Below are positions 45,729 through 53,818 of a DNA stretch of 64,000 bases, in pieces. Where the stretch lies: NCBI RefSeq assembly GCF_019052805.1, contig NZ_JAHQRJ010000001.1, positions 3,926,986-3,990,985 of the forward strand, given 5' to 3'. The notes below the pieces were generated by a model. The model worked only from the letters and a program-made list of their open reading frames with translations, searched no databases and was not told the origin of the DNA. The translations under genes were made by a program, and so were the position numbers. The stretch is from Noviherbaspirillum sp. L7-7A (GTDB lineage: Bacteria > Pseudomonadota > Gammaproteobacteria > Burkholderiales > Burkholderiaceae_D). Position 1 is the stretch's first letter. Each line of letters begins with the position of its first letter.

Positions 45729-47555
45729 ATGAATGACATGACTTCCCCGCCGCTTTCGCAGGCGCTGACCAAGCCGACCGCATTGCCTGTGCATGAGCAG
45801 CCCGAGCGCAAGGCCAGCGCCTGGCTGGGCGCGCCCGCGCATGCCGAGCCGCCGGTTGCCGCCAGCGATATCGACCGCATGCTGCATGCCTGGATTGCGC
45901 GTTTTTCCGGCACCATCTCGCCGGCCTCGCTGGCCATGGCCTTCTTCGACTGGGTCGTGCATTTGCAGATCTCGCCGTCCAAGCAGCAGGAGCTGCTGGC
46001 CGAGGCCGGCAGCCGCTTCGCCCGGCTGGGGCTGTATGCACTGTCCTGCGCGCAGCCCGGCAGGCCGCCCTGCGCGCCGGTGTCGCCGCTGCCGCAGGAC
46101 AGGCGCTTCGACGATCCGGCCTGGCAGCAATGGCCGTTCAACGTGATCTCGCAAAGCTTCCTTTTGAACCAGCAGTGGTGGCACCGCGCCACCTTCGGCG
46201 TGCGCGGCGTGGCGGCGCATCATGAGGACGTGGTCACCTTCACGGTGCGCCAGCTGCTCGACATGGCGGCGCCCTCCAATTTCATCGCCACCAATCCGGT
46301 GCTGCTGCGGCATGCGGTCAGCACCGGCGGCGCCAACCTGCTGCAGGGGGCGGCGCAGTTCTGGCTCGATACCATGCAGCATCTCAGCGGCCAGCGGCCG
46401 CCCGCCAGCGACCTGTACCGGCCCGGCATGAATGTGGCGGTCAGCAAGGGCCGTGTGGTGCTGCGCAACCGGCTGATGGAACTGATCCAGTACGAGCCCG
46501 CCACGCCGAAAGTGCATGCGCTGCCGCTGCTGATCGTGCCGGCCTGGATCATGAAGTACTACATCCTCGACCTGTCGCCGGAAAATTCCCTGGTGCGCTA
46601 TCTGCTCGGCCAGGGCCATACGGTATTCATGATTTCCTGGAAAAACCCGGGCAGGGAAGAACGCGACCTGGGCATGGAAGACTACCGGCGGCTGGGCGTG
46701 ATGGCCGCGCTCGGCGCCATCAATGCCATTACCGGCCAGGAAAAGGTGAATGCGGTCGGCTACTGCCTGGGCGGCACGCTGCTGGCGATTGCGGCGGCGG
46801 CGATGGCGCGCGACCAGGACGACAGGCTGGCCAGCATCAGCCTGTTCGCCTCGCAGGTCGATTTCAAGGAGCCGGGCGAGCTGTCGCTGTTCATCGACGA
46901 GAGCCAGGTGGCAATGCTGGAAGCGGCGATGTGGCAGCAGGGCTACCTGGACACCACCCAGATGGCCGGCGCCTTCCAGCTGCTGCGTTCCAACGACCTG
47001 ATCTGGTCGCGCCTGGTCAACCAGTACCTGCTCAACCAGCCGGATGTGCAGAACGACCTGATGGCCTGGAATGCCGACGCCACCCGCATGCCCTACCGCA
47101 TGCATACCGAATACCTGCGCCACCTGTTCCTGGAAAACGACCTGGCCGAGGGCCGCTACCTGATCGACAACCGGCCGATTGCACTGACCGACATCCGGGC
47201 GCCGATCTTTTCGGTGGGCACGCTGACCGACCACGTCGCGCCCTGGCGCTCGGCCTTCAAGATCCATCTGCTGACCGATACCGAAGTCACCTTCCTGCTC
47301 ACCAACGGCGGCCACAATGCCGGCGTGGTGTCGCCGCCCGGCAAGGCCAACCGCCATTACCGGATCGCCACCCGCGAGCATCGCGACGCCTACGTCGACC
47401 CGGAAACCTGGATGAATTCGGTGCCGGAACAGCAGGGCTCGTGGTGGCCGGCCTGGGAATACTGGCTGGCCAACCATGCGGGCGACATGGTCGCGCCGCC
47501 CGCCATGGGCGAGGCGCTATGCGATGCGCCGGGCAGGTATGTGATGGAAAGCTAG
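45729..47555 (+). CDS. phaC: Class I polyhydroxyalkanoate synthase
   Basis: 608 aa. It polymerises 3-hydroxyacyl-CoA into PHB on granules. N-terminal PhaC domain about residues 100-280, then alpha/beta hydrolase with the lipase-like box GYCLGGTLLA (Cys346 nucleophile) and a GGHNAG catalytic His context near residue 528. The Asp lies in TLTDHVAP. The usual phaCAB neighbours are absent, so this may be a second phaC copy. The stop TAG lies inside a repeat shared with the usp end. Upstream is an FNR-type box. A rich start ATG follows AAGGAGCC at 45718-45725. Confidence 0.93.
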   Translation: MNDMTSPPLSQALTKPTALPVHEQPERKASAWLGAPAHAEPPVAASDIDRMLHAWIARFSGTISPASLAMAFFDWVVHLQISPSKQQELLAEAGSRFARLGLYALSCAQPGRPPCAPVSPLPQDRRFDDPAWQQWPFNVISQSFLLNQQWWHRATFGVRGVAAHHEDVVTFTVRQLLDMAAPSNFIATNPVLLRHAVSTGGANLLQGAAQFWLDTMQHLSGQRPPASDLYRPGMNVAVSKGRVVLRNRLMELIQYEPATPKVHALPLLIVPAWIMKYYILDLSPENSLVRYLLGQGHTVFMISWKNPGREERDLGMEDYRRLGVMAALGAINAITGQEKVNAVGYCLGGTLLAIAAAAMARDQDDRLASISLFASQVDFKEPGELSLFIDESQVAMLEAAMWQQGYLDTTQMAGAFQLLRSNDLIWSRLVNQYLLNQPDVQNDLMAWNADATRMPYRMHTEYLRHLFLENDLAEGRYLIDNRPIALTDIRAPIFSVGTLTDHVAPWRSAFKIHLLTDTEVTFLLTNGGHNAGVVSPPGKANRHYRIATREHRDAYVDPETWMNSVPEQQGSWWPAWEYWLANHAGDMVAPPAMGEALCDAPGRYVMES

Positions 47556-47720
47556 GAGCCTGCGCGGCAGAAGGCGGCGCAGCGAAACGCGCGAAAAACG
47601 AGGACAGTTCGGTAGTGCCGACAAGCCCAGGGTGGTCCCCTGGGCGCAGGTGGTGATACCGAACTGGACCGTTTTCTCGCGCGTTGCAGCCGCCGACCCT
47701 TCTGCCGCGCAGGCTCCTAG
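47552..47720. repeat. 169-bp imperfect palindromic element between phaC and usp
   Basis: Both ends are a perfect 23-bp inverted repeat (CTAGGAGCCTGCGCGGCAGAAGG). Inner segments also pair with gaps: the arms share ACGCGCGA(G)AAAA and CAGTTCGGTA. The centre is a tight hairpin GCCCAGGGTGGTCCCCTGGGC. The TAG stops of phaC (47553-47555) and usp (47717-47719) both lie in the terminal motif. It would act as a bidirectional terminator or be a MITE/REP-like element; the same 18-mer occurs at 3006-3023. Confidence 0.85.
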
Positions 47721-48154
47721 CGCAGCACCATTACCGGCACCGGGCTGTAGGCCAGCACCTTCTGCGCCTGGCTGCCAAAGAAGAAGCGGCCCAGCGGGTC
47801 GCCGCCATGCAGGCCGATGAAGATCGCATCGGAGCCCAGGCGCCGTGCGGTATCCAGGATCTCGCGGTGCGGTTCGTATGAAGCGACGCAATAGCCGTCG
47901 CAGGTCAGTCCGGCTTCGTGGAGCAGGCGCTCGGCCTGCCCGACATGGCCGCGAGCCCGGGCCATTGCCCTGTCATTGAATTCTTCGGAAACCGGCGCCA
48001 GGCTTTCCGGATAGGGTTCGGCCACCGCCAGCGCAATCACCTTCGCATGCAGCGGTTGCGCGAACGCGATCGCCGCGGCCAGCGCCTTGTCCGACAGCGG
48101 CGAGCCGTCGACAGGCACCAGCAGAGTGCGGAATCGGGCGGGGCCGGCGTTCAC
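47717..48154 (-). CDS. Universal stress protein (UspA family)
   Basis: 145 aa. FRTLLVPVDGSPLSDKALAAA opens it, and the ATP-binding loop SDAIFIGLHGGDPLGRFFFG with GS-Q closes it, followed by SPVPVMVLR. It binds ATP in the cytosol and works as an energy/stress modulator. A GTG start at 48154 lies two bases after the DksA-like stop, so the two genes form an operon. The gene lies in an FNR-type regulated island with phaC, where Usp proteins usually accompany low-oxygen metabolism. Its TAG stop is in the palindrome. Confidence 0.85.
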   Translation of the reverse strand: MNAGPARFRTLLVPVDGSPLSDKALAAAIAFAQPLHAKVIALAVAEPYPESLAPVSEEFNDRAMARARGHVGQAERLLHEAGLTCDGYCVASYEPHREILDTARRLGSDAIFIGLHGGDPLGRFFFGSQAQKVLAYSPVPVMVLR

Positions 48155-48156
48155 GG

Positions 48157-48552
48157 CTACATGGTGGGACGAGGCGGCGCGTCTGGCCGCTGTTCCAGCT
48201 GTTCCTGGCAGGCGATGCAGCGGCGCGCGGTCGGCTGCGCCTCCAGCCGGGGCGCGCCGATGTTGCGATCGCATTCCTCGCACACGCCGTAACTGCCGTC
48301 GGCGATGCGCGCCAGCGCGGCATCGATTTCCTGCAGTTCGGCCGCATGCCGCTGCGCCATCGAAATGGTGGTGTCGGTTTCCAGGTCGGCTTCCGAGCGG
48401 TCGCCGGCATCGCTGGGGATCTTTTCCAGCGACAGGTCGTCCGGGTCGCTGGTGCGCTGGATCTCGTCCTGCACCGTGCCCAGCGCAGCGGCGCGGTCCT
48501 GCTGCAGCCGCGCCTGCAGCTTGCCGATCTGTTCCTTCGTCAGTGCTTCCAT
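48157..48552 (-). CDS. DksA/TraR-type zinc-finger protein
   Basis: 131 aa from ATG 48552 (GGAG upstream). A coiled-coil pair (QIGKLQARLQQDRAAAL and MAQRHAAELQEIDAALARI) is followed by the four-Cys finger CEECDRNIGAPRLEAQPTARRCIACQ. These proteins enter the RNA polymerase secondary channel with or without ppGpp. Short length and lack of the full N-terminal DksA segment suggest an accessory paralogue. It is cotranscribed with usp and has an FNR-type box 60 bp upstream. A frame from TTG 48615 exists but lacks support. Confidence 0.88.
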   Translation of the reverse strand: MEALTKEQIGKLQARLQQDRAAALGTVQDEIQRTSDPDDLSLEKIPSDAGDRSEADLETDTTISMAQRHAAELQEIDAALARIADGSYGVCEECDRNIGAPRLEAQPTARRCIACQEQLEQRPDAPPRPTM

Positions 48553-48577
48553 GCTTGCTCCATCAAGTGTTTGCACT

Positions 48578-48583
48578 ACTGTA
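48578..48583 (-). promoter_or_regulatory. -10 element TACAGT of the dksA-like/usp operon
   Basis: On the minus strand TACAGT lies at 48583-48578, which puts the start near 48571 and the FNR-type box centre at about -41.5. Confidence 0.55.
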
Positions 48584-48605
48584 GCGAGCACGGTTGGCAG
48601 GCCGG

Positions 48606-48619
48606 TTGACTTCAATCAA
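48606..48619. promoter_or_regulatory. FNR/ANR-type box TTGACTTCAATCAA upstream of the dksA-like/usp operon
   Basis: Perfect TTGAY-N4-ATCAA dyad centred at 48612.5, the same type as at 45652. Position relative to the -10 element fits a class II activator. Confidence 0.75.
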
Positions 48620-48753
48620 TGAGGCCCGGCTGCCTTCGGTCTGTCGGTGACGCGGTTTCGAACCACGTAAGCCATGCTGCCGGCGGCGGAACTTTTCCTG
48701 TATTCCATTCTCTAGTTTGTTGCCATTAAAAAAACATCAGCACGACAAATGAC

Positions 48754-49539
48754 ATGAACAATGCTTTGATCAAGGCCGGCCTCGTGCTTGCCATGCTTGC
48801 CCCCTGCATCCACGTGCAAGCCGATGAAGTGAAGGATCTGGAGGAGGATCTGTCGCTGACCATCGAGGATGCCACGCCCAGCCAGCCCGGCTCGGTCCAG
48901 TTCAACGGGGTTGCGCGTTACCAGCGCATGCGCCCGTCCACGCCGGACGCGGGTCGCAATGAATTGCAGCTGACGCCACGCATGCAGTTCGGCGTGGCCC
49001 ACAACTTCCAGATGTCGGTGGCCGTGCCTTACCGCGTGGGCAATGCGGAAGACACCAGCCAGGGCGAATTCAGGGTCGATGGCCTCTACAGGTTCAATAC
49101 CGAGAGCGGCTACCTGCCGGCGTTTGCGGTCAGCGCCGGCATCGAGCGCCCCTATGGCGCCGACAGCGGCGGCACCGAGGTGATGGCCAAGGGCATCATG
49201 ACCAAGTCGCTGGGCGTGGTGCAGGATGCCAACCGCCCGGCCCAGCTGCACCTGAACGTGATGGCGCGCCACAACCTGCGGCCCGATGTGAATGAACGCC
49301 GCGACCGTTACCTAGCCGGTGCGGCATTGAGCAAGCAGCTCAATCAGCGCTGGCTGTTTGCCGGCAGCCTGTTCCGGGAGCAGCAGCGCGAGCGCGGCGC
49401 CGCGTACAACATGGGCGAGGTGGGCGCGCGCTGGAAGCTGTCGGAAAAGCTGATGCTGTCCGGTTCGGTCGGCCATGGCTTCAACCATGGCGCGCCGCCG
49501 GTGCGGCTGGTGGTCGGCTTCCAGCGCTCGCTTGATTAA
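48754..49539 (+). CDS. Putative outer-membrane beta-barrel protein
   Basis: 261 aa. A signal peptide (MNNALIKAGLVLAMLAPC-IHVQA) precedes alternating beta-strands: QFNGVARYQRMRP, ELQLTPRMQFGVAHNFQMSV and the C-terminal strand RLVVGFQRSLD. The last residue is Asp, so the C-terminal aromatic (Phe) BAM signal is missing. It resembles MetA/phenol-degradation-type porins or other transporters; substrate unknown. The ribosome site is weak. It is divergent from the dksA-like/usp operon and converges on hmp. Confidence 0.65.
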   Translation: MNNALIKAGLVLAMLAPCIHVQADEVKDLEEDLSLTIEDATPSQPGSVQFNGVARYQRMRPSTPDAGRNELQLTPRMQFGVAHNFQMSVAVPYRVGNAEDTSQGEFRVDGLYRFNTESGYLPAFAVSAGIERPYGADSGGTEVMAKGIMTKSLGVVQDANRPAQLHLNVMARHNLRPDVNERRDRYLAGAALSKQLNQRWLFAGSLFREQQRERGAAYNMGEVGARWKLSEKLMLSGSVGHGFNHGAPPVRLVVGFQRSLD

Positions 49540-49556
49540 GGACGGACTGCCGGCCG

Positions 49557-50750
49557 TCAGTCCAGGTAGTCCAGCATCTCCGGGCCGAACACTTCCCGGT
49601 GCAGCCTGGCCGACGGCACGCCGGCCGTCAGCAGGTTCTTCCACTGCGCCCGCATGAAGCCGATCGGGCCGCACAGATAGACCTCGGCTTCATGCCGCGG
49701 CCAGTCGGGCAGCGCTTCCACCTGCATGAAGCCCGGCTCGGCCTGGTCCGCCGCTGCCACATGCTCGTAGAAGGTTGCCACCTTCAGTTGCGGCATTGCG
49801 GCCTGGGCTGCCTTGATGTCTTCCTGGTGCGGATGATGGCCGGCATCGCGCGCGGCATGGCCGAACACGACCTGGCGCTGCGGATGGACCTGCGCAATGC
49901 GCTTCAACACCGAAATCATCGGCGTGATGCCGACGCCGGCAGACAGCAGCACGATGGGACGGTCCGACTCGGTGTCCGGCGTGAATTCGCCGAACGGATG
50001 GGTCACCCGCAGGATGGTGCCCGGCTGCACATTGTCATGCAGCCAGTTCGACACTTCGCCCTGCGGCGTTTCATGGCCGGCCGGCTCGCGCTTGACCGAG
50101 ATGCGCAGATAGTCCGCGTCCGGCGCGTCCGACAGGCTGTACTGGCGCAGCTGCACATGGCCATCGGGGAAGCTGACCGACACGCTGATGTACTGGCCCG
50201 GCTTGAAGTCGAAGGCGGCTTCGCCGTCCATGGGCGTCAAGGTGAAGGAGCGCACGTTCTCGCTCTGCTGGCGCACTTCGGCCACCCGCATGTCGCGCAG
50301 CTGGCCCGGCTGCACGCCGGCCTTGGCATACAGATGCCGCTCGGTGTCGATCAGCAGGTCGGCCAGTTCGCCGTAGGCTTCCGCCCAGGCATTGATCAGC
50401 GGCTCGGTGGCGGCGTCGCCCAGTACTTCCTTGATGGCGCCCAGCAGATGCTGGCCGACGATGGGATAGTGCTCGGCCCGTATGCCCACCGATGCATGCT
50501 TGTGCACGATGCGATTGACCACCGGCCCCAGCGCCGCCGCATTGTCGATGTTGGCGGCATAGGCGAACACGGCCGCGGCCAGCGATTGCTGCTGCGCGCC
50601 GCTGGCCTGGTTGCCCATGTTGAACAGATTCTTCAACTCCGGATGGGCAGCGAACATGTTGCCGTAGAAGCGGCGGGTGATTGTCACGCCATGCTCGCGC
50701 AGGACCGGGACGCTGGCATCGATGTAGGGGCGGGAAGCGGGTGAAACCAT
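49557..50750 (-). CDS. hmp: Flavohemoglobin, nitric-oxide dioxygenase
   Basis: 397 aa. It converts NO and O2 to nitrate using FAD, NADH and haem. The globin domain has RRFYGNMFAAHPELKNLFNM (distal pocket) and the proximal His in VHKHASVGI-RAEHYPIVG. The FAD domain has RQYSLSDAP (R-x-Y-S). The NAD domain has LLSAGVGITPMISVLK and the C-terminal CGPIGFM. Start ATG 50750: AGGAG at a 5-nt spacing; an ATG three bases upstream is also open. An NsrR-type operator lies 14 bp upstream. Confidence 0.95.
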   Translation of the reverse strand: MVSPASRPYIDASVPVLREHGVTITRRFYGNMFAAHPELKNLFNMGNQASGAQQQSLAAAVFAYAANIDNAAALGPVVNRIVHKHASVGIRAEHYPIVGQHLLGAIKEVLGDAATEPLINAWAEAYGELADLLIDTERHLYAKAGVQPGQLRDMRVAEVRQQSENVRSFTLTPMDGEAAFDFKPGQYISVSVSFPDGHVQLRQYSLSDAPDADYLRISVKREPAGHETPQGEVSNWLHDNVQPGTILRVTHPFGEFTPDTESDRPIVLLSAGVGITPMISVLKRIAQVHPQRQVVFGHAARDAGHHPHQEDIKAAQAAMPQLKVATFYEHVAAADQAEPGFMQVEALPDWPRHEAEVYLCGPIGFMRAQWKNLLTAGVPSARLHREVFGPEMLDYLD

Positions 50751-50763
50751 CATGACTCCTGAT

Positions 50764-50787
50764 ATGTTGCATCAAAGATGCATATTT
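50764..50787. promoter_or_regulatory. NsrR-type operator upstream of hmp
   Basis: Palindrome TGCATC-AAA-GATGCA with flanking T/A-rich half-sites (ATGTTGCATC and GATGCATATT). It resembles the E. coli NsrR site (AAGATGCAT half). Confidence 0.8.
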
Positions 50788-50793
50788 AAGGGC

Positions 50794-50821
50794 AAAAAAA
50801 GCGGCCTAGCCTGCGGCCGCT
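50794..50821 (-). terminator. Terminator of nsrR
   Basis: Minus-strand stem AGCGGCC/GGCCGCT with an 8-nt loop and a T7 run. It overlaps the nsrR stop, so hmp is expressed from its own promoter. Confidence 0.9.
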
Positions 50822-51276
50822 GCGGAAAGGGTGGAAGCGGTGAAGCTGCGATGCATCCGGATGATCTGTTCGCCGGTATTGCCGGTAACCAGGTCAGCCA
50901 GGCTGTACCGGTTCATCGTTTCGTAGAACGCGTTCATGCCGGCCCGCAGCGCCTCGCGCAGCAGGCAGTCGGCGCTCAGGCGGCAGGACAGGGCCTCGCA
51001 GTTGACCAGTTCCGGATCGCCTTCGAGTTCACGCAGCACCACGCCGATGCGCAGGCTGGCCGGCTCGACCAGGAGGCTGATGCCGCCATTGCGGCCGCGC
51101 AGCGCCTGCACCCAGCCCGCCCGTGCCAGATGGCCCACCACCTTCACCAGGTGGTTCTGCGGTATGTCGAACTGGCTGGCGACCTCGGCCACCGTCACCG
51201 TGGTGCGGCTGGCGTCAGTGCGCGACAGATAAATCAGGACGCGTAGTCCGATATCGGAAAAACGAGTAAGGCGCAT
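50806..51276 (-). CDS. nsrR: NsrR-type Rrf2 family NO-sensing repressor
   Basis: 156 aa from ATG 51276. It has the Rrf2 winged helix MRLTRFSDIGLRVLIYLSR with QFDIPQNHLVKVVGHLARAG. The three Cys ligands of the [2Fe-2S] or [4Fe-4S] cluster are C-EALS-C-RLSAD-C. NsrR loses DNA binding when NO modifies the cluster. It lies upstream of hmp on the same strand but is separated by its own terminator. Two NsrR-type sites (51321 and 50764) suggest it represses itself and hmp. Confidence 0.93.
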   Translation of the reverse strand: MRLTRFSDIGLRVLIYLSRTDASRTTVTVAEVASQFDIPQNHLVKVVGHLARAGWVQALRGRNGGISLLVEPASLRIGVVLRELEGDPELVNCEALSCRLSADCLLREALRAGMNAFYETMNRYSLADLVTGNTGEQIIRMHRSFTASTLSAAAAG

Positions 51277-51320
51277 GGCGTGACCGCTGCTCCAGAGCAT
51301 GAACGGCCGCCATTCTAGCA

Positions 51321-51344
51321 AAGATGCATTAAATAAGCATATTT
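51321..51344. promoter_or_regulatory. NsrR-type operator in front of nsrR
   Basis: AAGATGCATTAA/ATAAGCATATTT, an 11-1-11-like imperfect palindrome 45 bp upstream of ATG. Half-site identity with the hmp operator supports autoregulation. Confidence 0.8.
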
Positions 51345-51347
51345 AAT

Positions 51348-51542
51348 TCAGGCGTCGCCGATGATCTTCACGATGCGCCCGGTGCCGCCGCAATTGGCGC
51401 AGGCTGCCTGTCCCTGCCGTCCGCTGCCCTGGCATTCGGGGCAGATGTCTTCGGCGGTCTGGGGCGCGCCGGGTTCGGATTCATCGCCCGGATTGCGCTG
51501 GCCGGCCGGTGCCGCAATGCCCTTGTTGTCGTTGGAGTCCAT
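51348..51542 (-). CDS. Small CxxCxGxG zinc-finger protein (DnaJ-type motif)
   Basis: 64 aa from ATG 51542, with GGGAG upstream. After a disordered charged head, the C terminus has one pair of CxxCxGxG repeats: CPECQGSGRQGQ and CANCGGTG. In DnaJ these bind zinc, but no J or peptide-binding domain is present, so it is a stand-alone finger. It is divergent from the MBL hydrolase gene (51691) and ends 4 bp from the nsrR operator. Confidence 0.75.
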   Translation of the reverse strand: MDSNDNKGIAAPAGQRNPGDESEPGAPQTAEDICPECQGSGRQGQAACANCGGTGRIVKIIGDA

Positions 51543-51690
51543 CGCTGCTCTCCCGAAATGAATGGCGGTTCGACAAGCCATTGACCCAGGATGTTCCGGG
51601 CCAGGGATACGGCAGGACGGCATGATGGCTTTGCCGGCATAATCGTGCTCCGTTCCTTGCCGTCCGATCACGATTCGAGGAGAGTCTGCA

Positions 51691-52647
51691 ATGCTGTTGT
51701 CCCGACTGCTGCGTTCATCCGTGTTTGCCATGACGACCCTGCTGGCCGGCGCCGGCCACGCCGCCGCGCCCATGGCGAAAACCCAGGCGCCTGGTTTTTA
51801 CCGCATGATGCTTGGCGATATCGAGATTACCGCCTTGTCGGATGGCACCGTTGCGCTGCCGGTGGACCGGTTGCTGACCAATACCAACCCGGCCCGGGTC
51901 GGGCGCGCGCTGGCCCGCTCCGGCCTGTCCAGCCCGCTGGAAACCTCGGTCAATGCCTACCTGATCAATACCGGTGAAAAGCTGGTTCTGATCGATACCG
52001 GCGCGGCCGCGCTGTTCGGCCCGACGCTGGGCAGGCTGGCCGCCAACCTGAAGGCAGCCGGCTACCAGCCCGAACAGGTCGATGAAATCTATCTGACCCA
52101 TCTGCATGCCGACCATGTGGGCGGCCTCGCCAGCGATGGCCGCATGGCCTTCCCCAATGCGGTGGTGCGCGCCGATGGCGCCGACGCCGACTACTGGCTC
52201 GACGACACCAACCTGTCGCGCGCGAAGAAGGAAGACAGGCCGGCGTTCGAAGCCGCGAAGTCGGCGCTGCAGCCGTATATCGAAGCGCACCGCTTTCGCC
52301 CCTTTCGCGGCGCGACGCCGCTGGCGGCCGGCATCAGCGCCTTGCCGCGCCATGGCCATACCGCCGGCCACACCAACTACCTGGTGCAGAGTCGCGGCCA
52401 GCGCCTGATGCTGTGGGGCGACCTGATCCATGTGGCCGCGGTGCAGTTCGATCAGCCCGCGGTGACCATCTCCTTCGATACCAATGCCCGCGCCGCCGCC
52501 ATCGAGCGCAAGCGCGCCTTTGCCGATGCCGCCACCGGCAATTACCTGGTTGCCGGCGCCCACCTTTCCTTTCCCGGCATTGGCCGGGTGCGCGCCAGCG
52601 GCCGCGGCTATGTCTGGCTGCCGGTCAATTACACGGTGCCCAGATAA
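51691..52647 (+). CDS. Exported metallo-beta-lactamase-fold hydrolase
   Basis: 318 aa. A signal peptide ends near residue 25 (LAGAGHAAAP). The zinc motif is TLHLHADH-type: YLTHLHADHVGGL, with a His in GHTAGHTNY, Asp in LMLWGDLIH and His in VAGAHLSFPG. It resembles periplasmic MBL hydrolases (quorum-quenching lactonase, beta-lactamase-like or alkylsulfatase-related) but nothing fixes the substrate. Clean start; GAGGAG about 10 bp upstream. Confidence 0.88.
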   Translation: MLLSRLLRSSVFAMTTLLAGAGHAAAPMAKTQAPGFYRMMLGDIEITALSDGTVALPVDRLLTNTNPARVGRALARSGLSSPLETSVNAYLINTGEKLVLIDTGAAALFGPTLGRLAANLKAAGYQPEQVDEIYLTHLHADHVGGLASDGRMAFPNAVVRADGADADYWLDDTNLSRAKKEDRPAFEAAKSALQPYIEAHRFRPFRGATPLAAGISALPRHGHTAGHTNYLVQSRGQRLMLWGDLIHVAAVQFDQPAVTISFDTNARAAAIERKRAFADAATGNYLVAGAHLSFPGIGRVRASGRGYVWLPVNYTVPR

Positions 52648-52689
52648 GGCACGGGCGCCGATGGCCGCGGTCCGAACGTCTATGCGCCT

Positions 52690-52992
52690 ATGAAAGATTC
52701 GCAATCCGCGCTGCCCGCATGCCCGCTGTGCGGCCGTCCCATGGTGCCGGGCCCTTCGCTGAACGAGCATCACATGGTGCCCAAAAGCCATCGCGGCCGC
52801 GACACCGTGACCATGCATCGCATCTGCCACAGCAAGATCCATTCGGTGTTTTCCGAGCGTGAGCTGGCCACCTACTACCACACCATCGAACGCCTGATGG
52901 AGCGTGAGGAGATACGCAAATTCGTCAGCTGGGTAAGGAAAAAGGACCCCGAATACTTCGACCGCAACCGCAAGCCGTCGCATCGGCGCTAA
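52690..52992 (+). CDS. Small HNH-type protein
   Basis: 100 aa. CPLCGRPMVPG, then LNEHHMVPKSHRGRDTVTMH and RICHSKIHSVF give an HNH endonuclease-like core with a Cys pair and HH...H residues. Its short size and lack of a partner are typical of free-standing HNH proteins; whether it cleaves DNA is unknown. It lies 42 bp downstream of the MBL hydrolase gene and ends before an AT-rich gap. Confidence 0.8.
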   Translation: MKDSQSALPACPLCGRPMVPGPSLNEHHMVPKSHRGRDTVTMHRICHSKIHSVFSERELATYYHTIERLMEREEIRKFVSWVRKKDPEYFDRNRKPSHRR

Positions 52993-53110
52993 AACATCGA
53001 ATAAATCGAACTATATTTTCGATTTAAAGCTTTCGCTGCTGTATTTTTGTGCAACGTTCTGCCAATATTGCACTCCCTTTTCAACCTCTTCTTTCCCCGA
53101 TCGCCGCATC

Positions 53111-53671
53111 ATGGCCTCCAACAAAGCACACCACGCCACAGGCTGGGCGGCGGGACTGATGGCAGCGGCAATCGTGGCGCATTCCGGCGCCGGCGGCGAC
53201 TACCATCTGGGCACGCTGATGGCCCTGTGCATGGGCATCTGCGGCGGCACCGCGCCAGACTGGATGGAAGTGGCCTGGTGGACCCGCAAGAAGCGCCTCT
53301 GGATCGCGCACCGCACCCTGACCCATTGGGGCGTGGGCTGGCTGGCCCTGCTGTACTGGTCCTATCACGCGCTCGGCCAGCATGTAATGGCGGTGCCCGC
53401 ATTCGGCTTCGCCGCCGGCGGCCTGATGCACCTGCTGGCCGACTGGCCCAATCCGCTCGGCGTGCCATGGATCGCCACCCGCCATTCCCTGAACCTGTGG
53501 AACAGCGGACGCTGCGACATCATCATCGTCGGCCTGGCATGGCTGGCGGCCTTCATGGTCGGCGACCATGTCTGGTTCGATGACATCCATACCCTGCATG
53601 CGATCAATTTCGTCAAGACCCTGCCGATTCATGCCTGGCTGATCCGCGCCGGCTATCCTGCCTTGTCCTGA
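53111..53671 (+). CDS. YdjM-like membrane-bound metal-dependent hydrolase
   Basis: 186 aa with four to five hydrophobic segments. The conserved HAxTGWAAGL (residues 6-15: AHHATGWAAG), APDWMEV, RKKRLWIAHRTLTHW and LADWPNPLGVPW with His/Asp residues fit the DUF457/YdjM family of membrane-bound metal-dependent hydrolases. E. coli YdjM is a LexA-regulated inner-membrane protein, but no SOS box was seen. The stop TGA is the first element of an 8-bp tandem repeat. Confidence 0.85.
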   Translation: MASNKAHHATGWAAGLMAAAIVAHSGAGGDYHLGTLMALCMGICGGTAPDWMEVAWWTRKKRLWIAHRTLTHWGVGWLALLYWSYHALGQHVMAVPAFGFAAGGLMHLLADWPNPLGVPWIATRHSLNLWNSGRCDIIIVGLAWLAAFMVGDHVWFDDIHTLHAINFVKTLPIHAWLIRAGYPALS

Positions 53672-53698
53672 AGTCCTGAAGTCCTGAAGTCCTGAAGT
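53667..53698. repeat. Four perfect 8-bp tandem repeats (CCTGAAGT) at the end of the YdjM-like gene
   Basis: TGA recurs at 53669, 53677, 53685 and 53693, so all three frames meet a stop within 24 bp. A degenerate fifth copy (CCTGCAG) follows. Confidence 0.9.
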
Positions 53699-53818
53699 CC
53701 TGCAGCCGGGCCGCGAACTTTATCAGCGACCCGGCAGTCCCTTTAATTCGAGCAATGCCAGGCGTTGGTTAAAATGCGCCGGAATAATTATTTGTCGAGA
53801 AAAGGATGCCGCGCCCAC

